Notes under the pieces: generated by a model
Told to the model about the DNA's origin: nothing
Seen by the model: the letters and a program-made list of their open reading frames with translations, nothing else
Database searches by the model: none
Shown: one piece after another, positions 1 through 11,570 of the stretch
Numbering within the stretch: position 1 is the stretch's first letter
How the letters are laid out: each line of letters begins with the position of its first letter
Assembly: GCA_024364735.1 (NCBI GenBank)
Contig: JAGFNQ010002301.1
Span: 26,861-90,860, forward strand
Reading direction: 5' to 3'
Source of the DNA: Boesenbergia rotunda
Taxonomy: Eukaryota; Streptophyta; Magnoliopsida; Zingiberales; Zingiberaceae
Length of the DNA: 64,000 nucleotides
Translations under genes and position numbers: made by a program

Positions 1-1
1 A

Positions 2-1608
2 CATACTTGTGGAGATGACAATCTTCGTAGTAGAGGACATCCTAAAGCTGATGCTGCCTGGGTTTCCAATGTTGTGATAGATAGATTGAGGGGAGAGCCC
101 TCGTATCGACCATGCACAATGTTGAAAGATATTCATAGAGATTATGGGGCCGAGCTTAATTACAACAGAGTTTGGAAAGGGAAGGAATTGGCAATGCATG
201 ACATTCATGGTGCAGAGGAGGGGTCTTATGATAGATTACGATGGTATTATAGTGCTATCAAAGAAACTAATCCTGGAAGTTTTGTCGAGTGTGAAATTGA
301 TCATTGTGGTAATAAATTTAAACGGTTATTCATCTGCTTCAATGCATGTGCAATTGGTTTTATCAATGGATGTAGACCCTTGGTTTTCTTAGATGACACT
401 CACATAAAGAATAAATACAAAGGATGCATTTTGGTTCCTGTGGCAAAGGATGCTAATGATGATCTTTTCACATTAGCATATTCAGTTGTAGATGCTGAAA
501 ATGATAATAATTGGGGATGGTTCTGTTTCCAACTTAAAAGTGCCCTGCTTTCGCATTCCTATATTGAGTTCCATGAGTTCACCTTTTTTTCTGATAGACA
601 TCCTGGGATAATCAAGGCTATTCAGATAATATTCCCAGATAGTCATCATGCCTACTGTTTGAGGCATTTAGTAGACAATTTCGTGAAACAGATTTGGCTA
701 ATGGCATATTTGTGTTAGGAAAACATTGCTTTTTGAATAATACTAGTTTATGTACTATTTTTTTTGTTATTTGAATGTAGGTCATGCGAAGGTACCCACT
801 TCATAACAAAAAATATTGGTCATCTATTTTCAAAAAAGCTACATATGCCCTATCGACACAAGAATTTGAAGAATATGTTAACATGATAGTAGGGTCAATG
901 CCACTTGCCAAAGAATTTATAGTATCTTCGTGTCCAGAAAGTTGGGCAAATGCATATTTTCTAGGAAATCGGTGGGGTGTCATGAATAATAACATAGCTG
1001 AGTCTTGGAATAATTGGGTTAAAGCAGCACGATTTCTTCCTATCGTGGCCATGGTCGATCACATATGGATTCAAATTATGGATATGATGCACAGACGACG
1101 TGAAGCAACAATGGAGATGGTTAAAAGATTGAGTCCATCAAAGGAGAATGCTCTTGCAAAAACATATGCTGAATCTCGTAGTTTGATAGTGCGCAAGGCA
1201 TGTGGTTGGAGTTTTGAAGTTGTGGATGAGAATAAATCATTTACTGTTGATTTGTCTGCTCGGACTTGTTCGTGCAAAGCATGGCAGATTAATAGGTTTC
1301 TATGCAAACATGTATGTTCAACAATAGAGTCAAAGTCATTATCAGTATATGATTTCTGTGACAAGTACTTTAAAATAGAGTTGTATCGTGAAAGCTACAA
1401 AGGAATCGTAAATCCGATCCCTACATGTCATATGTCTGAGTACAATCTCGAGCAGCAATTTGTAATCAATGCTCCCATTGTTCGAAGCCAACCAGGCAGA
1501 AGAAGAACTCAAAGGATACCTTCGCAAGTCGAAAAACGTGTGACAAAGTGTGGTCGGTGTCATGGGCGAGGTCATAACCGACGCAGTTGCAAAGAAGCCA
1601 TTAACTAA
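2..1608 (+). CDS. MuDR-type (Mutator-like) transposase, 5' end outside window
   Basis: Catalyses cut-and-paste transposition of a Mutator-like element. The frame is open from base 2, so the N-terminus lies upstream. The MULE catalytic domain is visible: Asp pair at 392-397 (LDDTHIK context), Asp at 593 (SDRHPG) followed by a CLRH motif, and Glu at 1000 (IAESWNNW). A SWIM zinc finger follows (Cys at 1267, 1273, 1303; His at 1309), then a C-terminal CCHC knuckle (CX2CX4HX4C, from 1549), all expected for plant MuDR proteins. Two open blocks join in frame if 692-780 is an intron: the first ends FVKQ at 691 and the second resumes at 781 after TTGAATGTAG. The donor reads AT instead of GT, which may abolish splicing. 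The convergent neighbour is a Ulp1-like protease gene, a pairing known from Kaonashi-type and related MULEs. Family call is secure; present activity is doubtful. Confidence 0.9.
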
Positions 1609-2035
1609 CTCTACTTTTATTTTGTGAAAATAGTATGAAACTGTTTGATTTACAAGTAAAATATTGAATTCTGAAATTTCTTTTAATGAGCATGTATATT
1701 TGATATCTAATACATTTTCCAATTTACAGGAAAAAGAGGATGATAGAACAAGCAAGAAGCAAGGATGTACCTAAGAGAAGGAGTACTCGAGCCAGTGCAA
1801 TTATTCAGGCGTGCTCTTGGTGTAATGGTCCTTTAATATTATGTTATGTTAGTGATGTTTATGTACCGGGAACTGTTTATGTAATGTGGGCTTGATACTA
1901 GTTGATGTTTAAGCTTGGTGTGATATCTGTATTTCATAGTTTTGGTAAATGACTCGTATTTGTTGTTGTTATTGTGTTAGTTCAGTTGTGAACATGAATG
2001 TTAGTTCAGTTATGAAACTTAATGCTTTTGATATA

Positions 2036-2815
2036 TATTCTTTATTGTGTGAGTTCAGTTATGAAACTGAATGTTTGTTCAGTTATGAAAATAAATGTTT
2101 GTTCAGTTATGAAACTCATTGTTATGATTTGTGTACTCTTTATGTGCATGACATATGTGGGATATACAAAGGAGATGCTGTCAGAATTTCAGCCGAAATT
2201 GAGTACAGATCAGCAGAAATTGAGTACAGATTGACGAAAATCGAGTACAAGGTTAGGAAACCTATACCTCTCTCATGGTCTTGATGCAAAGTCCATTGTA
2301 GTTGAGTCGAAGGTTAGGAAAACAAGATAGGATCATGATATATGCCCTATTATTTGACTATCTAAGAGTTGGCAAGGCCATTGAGATTTTGAGTACAAAT
2401 TGATACAATCTCGGTACACATTGGCTGAAATCGAGTACAAATCAGCCCAAATTGAGTACATATTGATGAAAATCGAGTACAAGGATAGGAAACATATACC
2501 TCTCTCATGATCATGATGCAAAGTCCATTGTAGTTGAGTCGAAGGTTAGGAAAACAAGATAGGATCATGATATATGCCCTATTATTTGACAATCCAAGAG
2601 TTGGCAAGGCCATGGGGATTTTGAGTACAAATTGATGCAATCTCGGTACACATTGGCTGAAATCGAGTACAAATCAGCCCAAATTGAGTATAAATTTATG
2701 CAAATCGAGTACAAGGTTAGAAAACACATACCTCTCTCATGATCTTGATGTAAAGTCCATTGTAGATAGAGTCCAAGGTTAGGAAAACCAAGATAGGATC
2801 ATGATATATGCCCAT
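2036..2815 (+). repeat. Left arm of a large asymmetric palindrome (about three units)
   Basis: The arm begins with three short repeats of a GTTCAGTTATGAAA motif (2058-2115). It continues with about three copies of a unit rich in GAGTACAAAT-like words. The same sequence returns in reverse complement at 2816-6565, including the outermost part (2036-2280 matches 6316-6565 inverted almost base for base). It lies directly behind the 3' end of the transposase gene. No convincing gene is present; short open frames are products of the repeat. Confidence 0.85.
2618..2715 (+). repeat. 21-bp subrepeat inside the array unit
   Basis: Each unit contains four consecutive 21-bp repeats, from one GTAC (or GTAT) to the next, with spacing 21, 21, 21, 21. 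Read on this strand they would encode seven-residue repeats of the type Y-K-x-x-Q-I-E. The reading frame is kept across the four repeats but is closed elsewhere in the unit. Similar tracts occur in every unit, reverse-complemented in the right arm. This may be relic coding sequence or simply a 21-bp satellite seed. Confidence 0.7.
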
Positions 2816-5800
2816 GGCCTTGCCAACTCTTGGATTCTAACTACAATGGACTCTAACTACAATGGACTTTCCTAACCTTGGACTCTAACTACAATGGACT
2901 TTGCATCAAGATCATGAGAGAGGTATATGTTTTCTAACCTTGTACTCGATTTGCATAAATTTATACTCAATTTGGGCTGATTTGTACTCGATTTCAGCCA
3001 ATGTGTACCGAAATTGCATCAATTTGTACTCAAAATCCCCATGGCCTTGCCAACTCTTGGATTGTCAAATAATAGGGCATATATCATGATCCTATCTTGT
3101 TTTCCTAACCTTCGACTCAACTACAATGGACTTTGCATCAAGACCATGAGAGAGGTAAGTGATACCTCTCTCATGATCCTATCTTGGTTTTCCTAACCTT
3201 GGACTCTAACTACAATGGACTTTGCATCAAGATCATGAGAGAGGTATATGTTTTCTAACCTTATACTCGATTTGCATAAATTTATACACAATTTGGGCTG
3301 ATTTGTACTCGATTTAGCCAATGTGTACCGAATTGCATCAATTTGTACTCAAAATCCCCATGGCCTTGCCAACTCTTGGATTGTCAAATAATAGGGCATA
3401 TATCATGATCCTATCTTGTTTTCCTAACCTTCGACTCAACTACAATGGACTTTGCATCAAGACCATGAGAGAGGTAAGTGATACCTCTCTCATGATCCTA
3501 TCTTGGTTTTCCTAACCTTGGACTCTAACTACAATGGACTTTGCATCAAGATCATGAGAGAGGTATATGTTTTCTAACCTTGTACTCGATTTGCATAAAT
3601 TTATACTCAATTTGGGCTGATTTGTACTCGATTTCAGCCAATGTGTACCGAGATTGCATCAATTTGTACTCAAAATCCCCATGGCCTTGCCAACTCTTGG
3701 ATTGTCAAATAATAGGGCATATATCATGATCCTATCTTGTTTTCCTAACCTTCGACTCAACTACAATGGACTTTGCATCAAGACCATGAGAGAGGTAAGT
3801 GATACCTCTCTCATGATCCTATCTTGGTTTTCCTAACCTTGGACTCTAACTACAATGGACTTTGCATCAAGATCATGAGAGAGGTATATGTTTTCTAACC
3901 TTATACTCGATTTGCATAAATTTATACTCAATTTGGGCTGATTTGTACTCGATTTCAGCCAATGTGTACCGAGATTGCATCAATTTGTACTCAAAATCCC
4001 CATGGCCTTGCCAACTCTTGGATTGTCAAATAATAGGGCATATATCATGATCCTATCTTGTTTTCCTAACCTTCGACTCAACTACAATGGACTTTGCATC
4101 AAGACCATGAGAGAGGTAAGTGATACCTCTCTCATGATCCTATCTTGGTTTTCCTAACCTTGGACTCTAACTACAATGGACTTTGCATCAAGATCATGAG
4201 AGAGGTATATGTTTTCTAACCTTGTACTCGATTTGCATAAATTTATACTCAATTTGGGCTGATTTGTACTCGATTTCAGCCAATGTGTACCGAAATTGCA
4301 TCAATTTGTACTCAAAATCCCCATGGCCTTGCCAACTCTTGGATTGTCAAATAATAGGGCATATATCATGATCCTATCTTGTTTTCCTAACCTTCGACTC
4401 AACTACAATGGACTTTGCATCAAGACCATGAGAGAGGTAAGTGATACCTCTCTCATGATCCTATCTTGGTTTTCCTAACCTTGGACTCTAACTACAATGG
4501 ACTTTGCATCAAGATCATGAGAGAGGTATATGTTTTCTAACCTTGTACTCGATTTGCATAAATTTATACTCAATTTGGGCTGATTTGTACTTGATTTCAG
4601 CAAATGTGTACCGAGATTGCATCAATTTGTACTCAAAATCCCCATGGCCTTGCCAACTCTTGGATTGTCAAATAATAGGGCATATATCATGATCCTATCT
4701 TGTTTTCCTAACCTTCGACTCAACTACAATGGACTTTGCATCAAGACCATGAGAGAGGTAAGTGATACCTCTCTCATGATCCTATCTTGGTTTTCCTAAC
4801 TTTGGACTCTAACTACAATGGACTTTGCATCAAGATCATGAGAGAGGTATATGTTTTCTAACCTTATACTCGATTTGCATAAATTTATACTCAATTTGGG
4901 CTGATTTGTACTCGATTTCAGCCAATGTGTACCGAAATTGCATCAATTTGTACTCAAAATCCCCATGGCCTTGCCAGCTCTTGGATTGTCAAATAATAGG
5001 GCATATATCATGATCCTATCTTGTTTTCCTAACCTTCGACTCAACTACAATGGACTTTGCATCAAGACCATGAGAGAGGTAAGTGATACCTCTCTCATGA
5101 TCCTATCTTGGTTTTCCTAACCTTGGACTCTAACTACAATGGACTTTGCATCAAGATCATGAGAGAGGTATATGTTTTCTAACCTTGTACTCGATTTGCA
5201 TAAATTTATACTCAATTTGGGCTGATTTGTACTCGATTTCAGCCAATGTGTACCGAAATTGCATCAATTTGTACTCAAAATCCCCATGGCCTTGCCAACT
5301 CTTGGATTGTCAAATAATAGGGCATATATCATGATCCTATCTTGGTTTTCCTAACCTTGGACTCTAACTACAATGGACTTTGCATCAAGATCATGAGAGA
5401 GGTATATGTTTTCTAACCTTGTACTCGATTTGCATAAATTTATACTCAATTTGGGCTGATTTGTACTCGATTTCAGCCAATGTGTACCGAAATTGCATCA
5501 ATTTGTACTCAAAATCCCCATGGCCTTGCCAACTCTTGGATTGTCAAATAATAGGGCATATATCATGATCCTATCTTGTTTTCCTAACCTTGGACTCTAA
5601 CTACAATGGACTTTGCATCAAGATCATGAGAGAGGTATATGTTTTCTAACCTTATACTCGATTTGCATAAATTTATACTCAATTTGGGCTGATTTGTACT
5701 CGATTTCAGCCAATGTGTACCGAAATTGCATCAATTTGTACTCAAAATCCCCATGGCCTTGCCAACTCTTGGATTGTCAAATAATAGGGCATATATCATG

Positions 5801-6565
5801 ATCCTATCTTGGTTTTCCTAACCTTGGACTCTAACTACAATGGACTTTGCATCAAGATCATGAGAGAGGTATATGTTTTCTAACCTTGTACTCGATTTGC
5901 ATAAATTTATACTCAATTTGGGCTGATTTGTACTCGATTTCAGCCAATGTGTACCGAGATTGCATCAATTTGTACTCAAAATCCCCATGGCCTTGCCAAC
6001 TCTTGGATTGTCAAATAATAGGGCATATATCATGATCCTATCTTGTTTTCCTAACCTTCGACTCAACTACAATGGACTTTGCATCATGATCATGAGAGAG
6101 GTATAGGTTTCCTATCCTTGTACTCGATTTTCATCAATATGTACTCAATTTGGGCTGATTTGTACTCGATTTCAGCCAATGTGTACCGAGATTGTATCAA
6201 TTTGTACTCAAAATCTCAATGGCCTTGCCAACTCTTAGATAGTCAAATAATAGGGCATATATCATGATCCTATCTTGTTTTCCTAACCTTCGACTCAACT
6301 ACAATGGACTTTGCATCAAGACCATGAGAGAGGTATAGGTTTCCTAACCTTGTACTCGATTTTCGTCAATCTGTACTCAATTTCTGCTGATCTGTACTCA
6401 ATTTCGGATGAAATTCTGACAGCATCTCCTTTGTATATCCCACATATGTCATGCACATAAAGAGTACACAAATCATAACAATGAGTTTCATAACTGAACA
6501 AACATTTATTTTCATAACTGAACAAACATTCAGTTTCATAACTGAGCTCACACAACAATAAATAC
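2816..6565 (-). repeat. Right arm of the palindrome: tandem array of 321-bp and 233-bp units
   Basis: Units recur at 2901, 3222, 3541, 3862, 4183, 4504 and 4825 (spacing about 321 bp). They continue at 5146, 5380, 5613, 5847 and 6079 (spacing 231-234 bp), with a terminal partial unit near 6310. Adjacent units differ at only a few positions. The long unit equals the short unit plus about 87 bp, and the extra piece contains a 31-nt hairpin. The array is inverted relative to 2036-2815. It ends just beyond the 3' end of the minus-strand Ulp1-like gene, so both convergent genes run into inverted copies of one sequence. Confidence 0.9.
3145..3175. repeat. 31-nt perfect hairpin marking the long array units
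   Basis: Thirteen bases (CATGAGAGAGGTA) are followed by a 5-nt loop (AGTGA) and their exact reverse complement. The hairpin recurs once in each 321-bp unit (next copies near 3465, 3785, 4106, 4427, 4748 and 5069). It is absent from the 233-bp units, so it marks the extra 87-bp segment. It looks like a template-switch junction within the unit. Confidence 0.85.
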
Positions 6566-7045
6566 TCAAGATTTATAGGAACTGTCTTCTATGAAACCCA
6601 CTCTGCTCCAACACAGCAAGTGAAGAATATATATCACAAAGCAAGTAAGAATACATACTCTACCTGAACACTTTGAATCTCAGATCATATCAAATGCAAG
6701 TGAAGAGCAATCAAAATCATCAAGTAAGAAATGAAATAGAATGTCGAATGCATCAGAAAAAGAAATGCCCAATAAGATCACATTGACATCACTTAGCACA
6801 TAATCATGCATAATTTTTTCCACAACAAATCATCCATAATCAGCAACAAAACATCCATAATAATCCATAATCACATATTTTCCATATTTCAACAACAAAA
6901 CATCCACTTTCCATAACATTCAGCAACTCACAACCATAATTACATAGGCTAAAGGTGATGAAGATTAGAATATCTGCAGATACACCAACTTACAACAAAT
7001 ATACGTTTTCCACCAAAATTCATAATCACATGAGATTAGAAAAGT
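6566..7045. other. AT-rich 3' flank of the Ulp1-like gene
   Basis: No coding sequence is seen. The stretch is AT-rich with short CATAA/CATCCA-type words and probably holds the 3' untranslated region of the minus-strand gene that ends at 7046. Confidence 0.5.
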
Positions 7046-9717
7046 CTACTTCTTCATAATTCCATTTTCATCTGACAGAATAATTGCTGCCATGTGTGCC
7101 CGATACGCATCCATCTTTACCTCTTTTTCATAATTCCATATTACATCATCATCAAGCGCTAGACACTCAATCCACAAACAAGTAAAAACACCACAATCGA
7201 GTGTCTCGCCTTGGTGACGACACTTTGTTTTCATTACTGTTATTTTACCAAGGTCAAAGCCTGAGAAATTTTTCATGTATCCAGCCAAAAATTCAGCCTG
7301 CAAATATTGATTCAGCTGTGAAATTTAAGTTTTAAGAGTTATTGAAATACAAATGATGAAACTTACATAAACTTTGGCTGTCCCGAAAGCAGCTGGATGA
7401 GGCTTGGAGTTCATGGTCTTGAATTTGCCTTCTCTTGTTGAATAGAATAATAGATACCAATGTCATCCATAGTTCAAGGGAAAAATAATATATCTGCATC
7501 TTGTAAATAAATCTTCATTGAGATGTTTTAATTGATTCCTTGTCACTGAAGTAAGTTTTCCAACAAATTCTTCATACTCTCCCTTCCGCAGCAATCGATT
7601 ACTCCTATGTCCTTCCAATTTATGAAGGACTTCTCTCTACATGTAGAAATAGAGTCATATTTCTCATTGTAAACAAAAATTAAAGAATTCATTTGTAAGG
7701 TCAAAGAACACCACAAACCTGAACACCCATGTCCATGCCAAAAATTTCAAACCCTTTCTTGACACTTTGCTTTCTCATTATTCTCATGTAACAATCAATA
7801 ATTTCGGATCCAACTGGATTACGAAATAAGAATTCACAGAATTGGAGGCCATCAAGGACCACATCATCTTCCTCCCACACAACCACACTGTAAATTTGAA
7901 AATTTATATAATATTTCACTATAAAGGACTAATATTCTAGAAAAGGAAACATGTACAAGATTAACATACTCTAACTTATCTCGAGAAAGATATTCTGTTA
8001 CCATCTCTCGCTCTTCATCAGTTGCTTCTTCATATCCACAAAAATTTCTCGTTTCTCTATATTTATTCATCACATCCGCAACAGCATCCCTTCCAATTGT
8101 AGCAACATCTATAGTCGTCTCTCCCTATGTAGATAGATTTAAGAACATAAGAATAAAATAGAAACACGGTTAACAATAAATAAATAAAATTAACTCTATT
8201 TTACCGTTTCCAGCACTATTGGGTCTACAATTGATGCTAACACCTCTTTGCCTGCCTTCCTCCTACGTTTAGGTGTTGTACTCGGCGGCGTAACATATAT
8301 TTCAGCCTTTTTGTTCTTCATTCTGTCTGCCCTTGTCCTAACCGTCATTGCAATAGAGGACACAAATTGCTCTACTATATTCTTTTCAACCGACACTTCA
8401 ACAAACCCAGCCATTTCACCTTCAATGGAGTCTTTAACTTCAACTCTCTTGTTGTATTCTGACCCACTGATATCATCAGTCTGTGGATGTAGCTCACCAC
8501 CAAACTCTTTCTCCATTGCTTCAGTATTGGCCCAACTTGTGCCAGCAATCAATCCACCACATTTAACACATTCTGAGCCCTGAAAAAATTACAAGATTCT
8601 TGTAGCAAATAAATATTTTCTCAACTTCATTTAACAAAATACTTATTTAATGATAATATTACCGAAAAACTTGCTCGCCTATGATGAAACAGTATATCTT
8701 CATCCGAAAATGGTACAATGGATAACACCTTTTCACAATTAAAATTAAAAGGTCACTACAATTCATCATATTTGAGTATGTCTACTATAAAATATGAACT
8801 TACTTTACTATAGTCAATGGAATTCAATAACCTCTCCGCTAAATCAGGTTTGTTAGGTATCTTACTTTCCCCCCAACGGAACAACCTGGGAAAAGTATGT
8901 AGCGAACGTACTACTCCAAGAGAAGGTATTCTTTCATATAACCATCCCTAAATAAATAAATTTATTAGTATAACAGAACAAAACATAATAAAAGCATACT
9001 AAAAAAACTCACCATCAATCCAACAGTTGAACCATCTAAATACTTCTTTCTGCTAACATCACCCTTTCCAATATATCTGAAAATTTGATTGCTCAAAAAT
9101 CTATAAGCCGCATCTCCCCACGAATAATCAAAGAAGGTGGTCAGGTCATCAATGTATGACATAATGAATCGAGGTGTTGAGTAGTTGGCCACAGGAAAAA
9201 TGATACAATTAAACACTAAACAAATAAACATCCGAACAAAATCATCCACATCTGAGTTACTCTCTGATCCAGCTAAAGAGGATAGTCTATCATAGATTGC
9301 ACTTCTGGTCACGTTGCCAACTTTCCCAGAGAAATACTGAGCAACAAATTTAAACTCCAAATTCACATCTAAATCAACTGGTTGCCCTGCATAACGTAAG
9401 CCAAGAACAATGGAAAATTCTGGTGATGTAAAGGGAACAACAATATTTTCACCAAACACAAATGAATGAGATTGCAACTGAAATCTTTTTAAAATTATAT
9501 CAACTCTGGAACTGCTGATCGCCAATTTGGGCATCTTAAGCCATATACCAAATGGAGTGTTTTGAATACTCTCCTTTTGCTTATCAGTTATTTTCGGTCC
9601 CACTTCATCCATCACAGCTCTAAAAAAAGTAGGTGAACACCGAAACTGAGCTTTTTTCCCACTGTTAACCTCTTTAGCATCTTTGTTATTCTTTGCTTCT
9701 TTCTTAGTCTTCACCAT
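7046..9717 (-). CDS. Ulp1/C48-type cysteine protease of a Mutator-like element, 8 exons
   Basis: This is a SUMO-protease-like protein of the kind carried by Kaonashi-type MULEs. Exons on the minus strand, all with GT-AG borders and a continuous frame: 9717-9013, 8947-8804, 8728-8663, 8579-8205, 8124-7970, 7887-7719, 7636-7367 and 7297-7046. Together they give about 711 residues. Exons 1-3 form the plant N-terminal domain usual in these proteins (LGLRYAG, then WLYERIPSLG and FPRLFRWGE). Exon 4 holds a basic Lys/Arg tract. Exons 7-8 are the protease domain: HWYLL carries the catalytic His, QGETLDCGVF carries the oxyanion Gln and nucleophile Cys, and the expected Asp-Ser is Asn-Ser (MNSKPHP). 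An in-frame TGA lies at 7465-7463, one codon before the catalytic His. Both changes suggest inactivation. The start is the ATG at 9717, before a Lys-rich leader. Confidence 0.85.
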
Positions 9718-10290
9718 CTTTGATTCTGTTCAACCCTTACTCAAAATATCCAACACAATTTTAGTATTTAGACCATAAAGTAAACTGAAAATTAATCAAG
9801 TAAACATTTGCCTACTTACAAACAATAAACATTCAATTTAATAATAATAGAAAAAATTTAATATCATCATTAAACATGAACAATTGCCTATTTATCTATA
9901 GAAATGGCAATTGCTGACAATTGCCTATTTACCTCCCTCTCACCACTTATCTATAATCAAGGAATTCTTAAATTTTTAAAGAATGATGCAAATAGTATTG
10001 ATAAATTGAAATCTCATAGGAATAGTAACAATATACTCATAATAGGGCGAAGTTGTACTTAATCAATCACTAATCTTTGTTTAAACGAATAGGGAAATAA
10101 GAAAGATGATAATTAGAGAGTTCCGACTAATAGATAAAAAATCTACAAAAAAATGCCTGGCTTCAACTCTATCTCCGGCGACAAAGCTTGATTCAGTCTC
10201 CTCGTTGGTGGGTTGATGGATCTACACGGCTATAATCTTGCTTCACATTGTCTCGGGAAGAAATGGGGGAGAGGAAAATGGTCGACTTGC
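9718..10290 (-). promoter_or_regulatory. Probable 5' leader and promoter region of the Ulp1-like gene
   Basis: This is AT-rich sequence upstream of the ATG at 9717, with no open frame of note. It must contain the transcription start of the protease gene if the element is expressed. No clear TATA box could be assigned. Confidence 0.35.
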
Positions 10291-10510
10291 CTTGATTTCG
10301 CTGATTAGGGTTTACGAGATTAAGTCGTCAAGAAATTTGGGAAGAAGGAAACGCCGGAGAGGAAGCTGGCTTGATTTCGCCGGTGAAGGACGCCGAGAAT
10401 GTGTCGTCAAGAACTCGCGGGAGAAGGAAATTGAGGAGAGGAAGCTGGCTTGATTTCGCCGGTGAAGGACGCCGAGATTGTGTCGGGAAGAAAACAGGGG
10501 AAAACGAAGC
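10291..10510. repeat. 79-bp tandem repeat, nearly three copies
   Basis: The word CTTGATTTCG recurs at 10291, 10370 and 10449, exactly 79 bases apart. The second and third copies are almost identical and the first has diverged. The tract is GC-rich compared with its surroundings and lies in the subterminal part of the Mutator-like element. Subterminal tandem repeats are common in such elements. The short open frames it creates are not taken as genes. Confidence 0.85.
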
Positions 10511-10690
10511 TGCGGGAGAAGAAATGCGGGAAAATCAAAAGCGGGAAAAGTAAGAAGGGTATATTAGTAAATTTATGTATTGGGGAGTTAAAACTAAAAA
10601 GTAGGGAGTTAAAACTTTTGTTTCCTTACCTGGGGAGCGGACATAAAGCCAACTTTTGGAATAGGGATTTATCTCTAATTTACCGTTGAA
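10511..10690. mobile_element. Putative right terminal region of the Mutator-like element
   Basis: On the minus strand this reads inward with CCCTATT, CTCCCC and TTTTCCCGC words. It has the simple-sequence look of MULE terminal inverted repeats and sits beyond the 5' end of the Ulp1-like gene. The matching left terminus and the 9-bp target duplication lie outside the window, so the exact end (somewhere near 10665-10685) cannot be fixed. Confidence 0.4.
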
Positions 10691-11185
10691 TCAACGGAGA
10701 AAAAGACTATTAGCTCATTAATGTCTGTCAACTCATTTTTGGTGACTATTAGCTCATTAATACATGTCAATCAATTTCAGGACCAACACGTAAAAGATAA
10801 ATTATAAAAATTATTAATTCGAATATTATGACTAGTGTATAAAAAACGGATGTAATTAAGTTGATTTGGGCCCACTAGCTAAGTCATTCTCATGGCCCGT
10901 TGGATCTCAATTGTACGGACAGTGCTCATAGTCTGTGTGCACAGATTTTTTTTATTATATATATATATTTTTGAATTACGATTTTGTCTTTAAAATTTAA
11001 AAATTAATTATAATTTTAACTATAAAATTTTTTTAAAATTTGAAAAATTATGTGCTCACGAAGTATACGAGATAAGAAGTGAGGCGGAACTACATCATTC
11101 GTCGACACATAATTTTTTTTATTTTAATTTTATTTACTTAATTCTATAATACAATCCATAAGACATCTCCAATGCAAGGTTTATA
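10691..11185. other. Intergenic AT-rich sequence
   Basis: No gene is seen. A 19-base word containing GACTATTAGCTCATTAAT occurs twice about 40 bases apart (10707 and 10745). Confidence 0.5.
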
Positions 11186-11570
11186 CAGTGGCGGATCCAG
11201 ACAAAAATTTAAAAGGTGTTCAAAAAATAAACTCAAAATACATTTCTTGCTATCCATGACATAAATCAAAAGATAAAAATACTGAATTTATAACGATAAT
11301 AATACGCATATAAACTTACGTGCATACCAATAAAATAAATATTTTTGACACTTGAACTATATGTATCGGGTCTCGACATACAAACAAGAGGATATAATTG
11401 TGTCATACAAGTGTTCATCTGTTGAAAATATTGTAAAATTTGTTCATTTTTAATTGTGACAAAAATATCCTTCTCAATGTATACCACCAAACTGTCATTT
11501 ATCCACTCATCCGTATCCTATTACGCAAATTAATCTTGATAATTTTCATTGCAGAAAAAACCCTTCCAAC

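Noticed and set aside
692..780. U12-type AT-AC intron in the transposase
   Set aside because: It starts ATTTGGCT, not ATATCC, and ends AG with no U12 branch-point word. A mutated GT donor is simpler.
2901..6267. Dozens of 60-62-residue open frames repeated along the array
   Set aside because: They start at TTG, have no ATG, run over the 21-bp subrepeat and change only with the repeat unit. They are by-products of the tandem array.
2816..6565. CRISPR-like array of repeats
   Set aside because: The whole 233-321-bp unit is repeated with no unique spacers, and the setting is a plant transposon.
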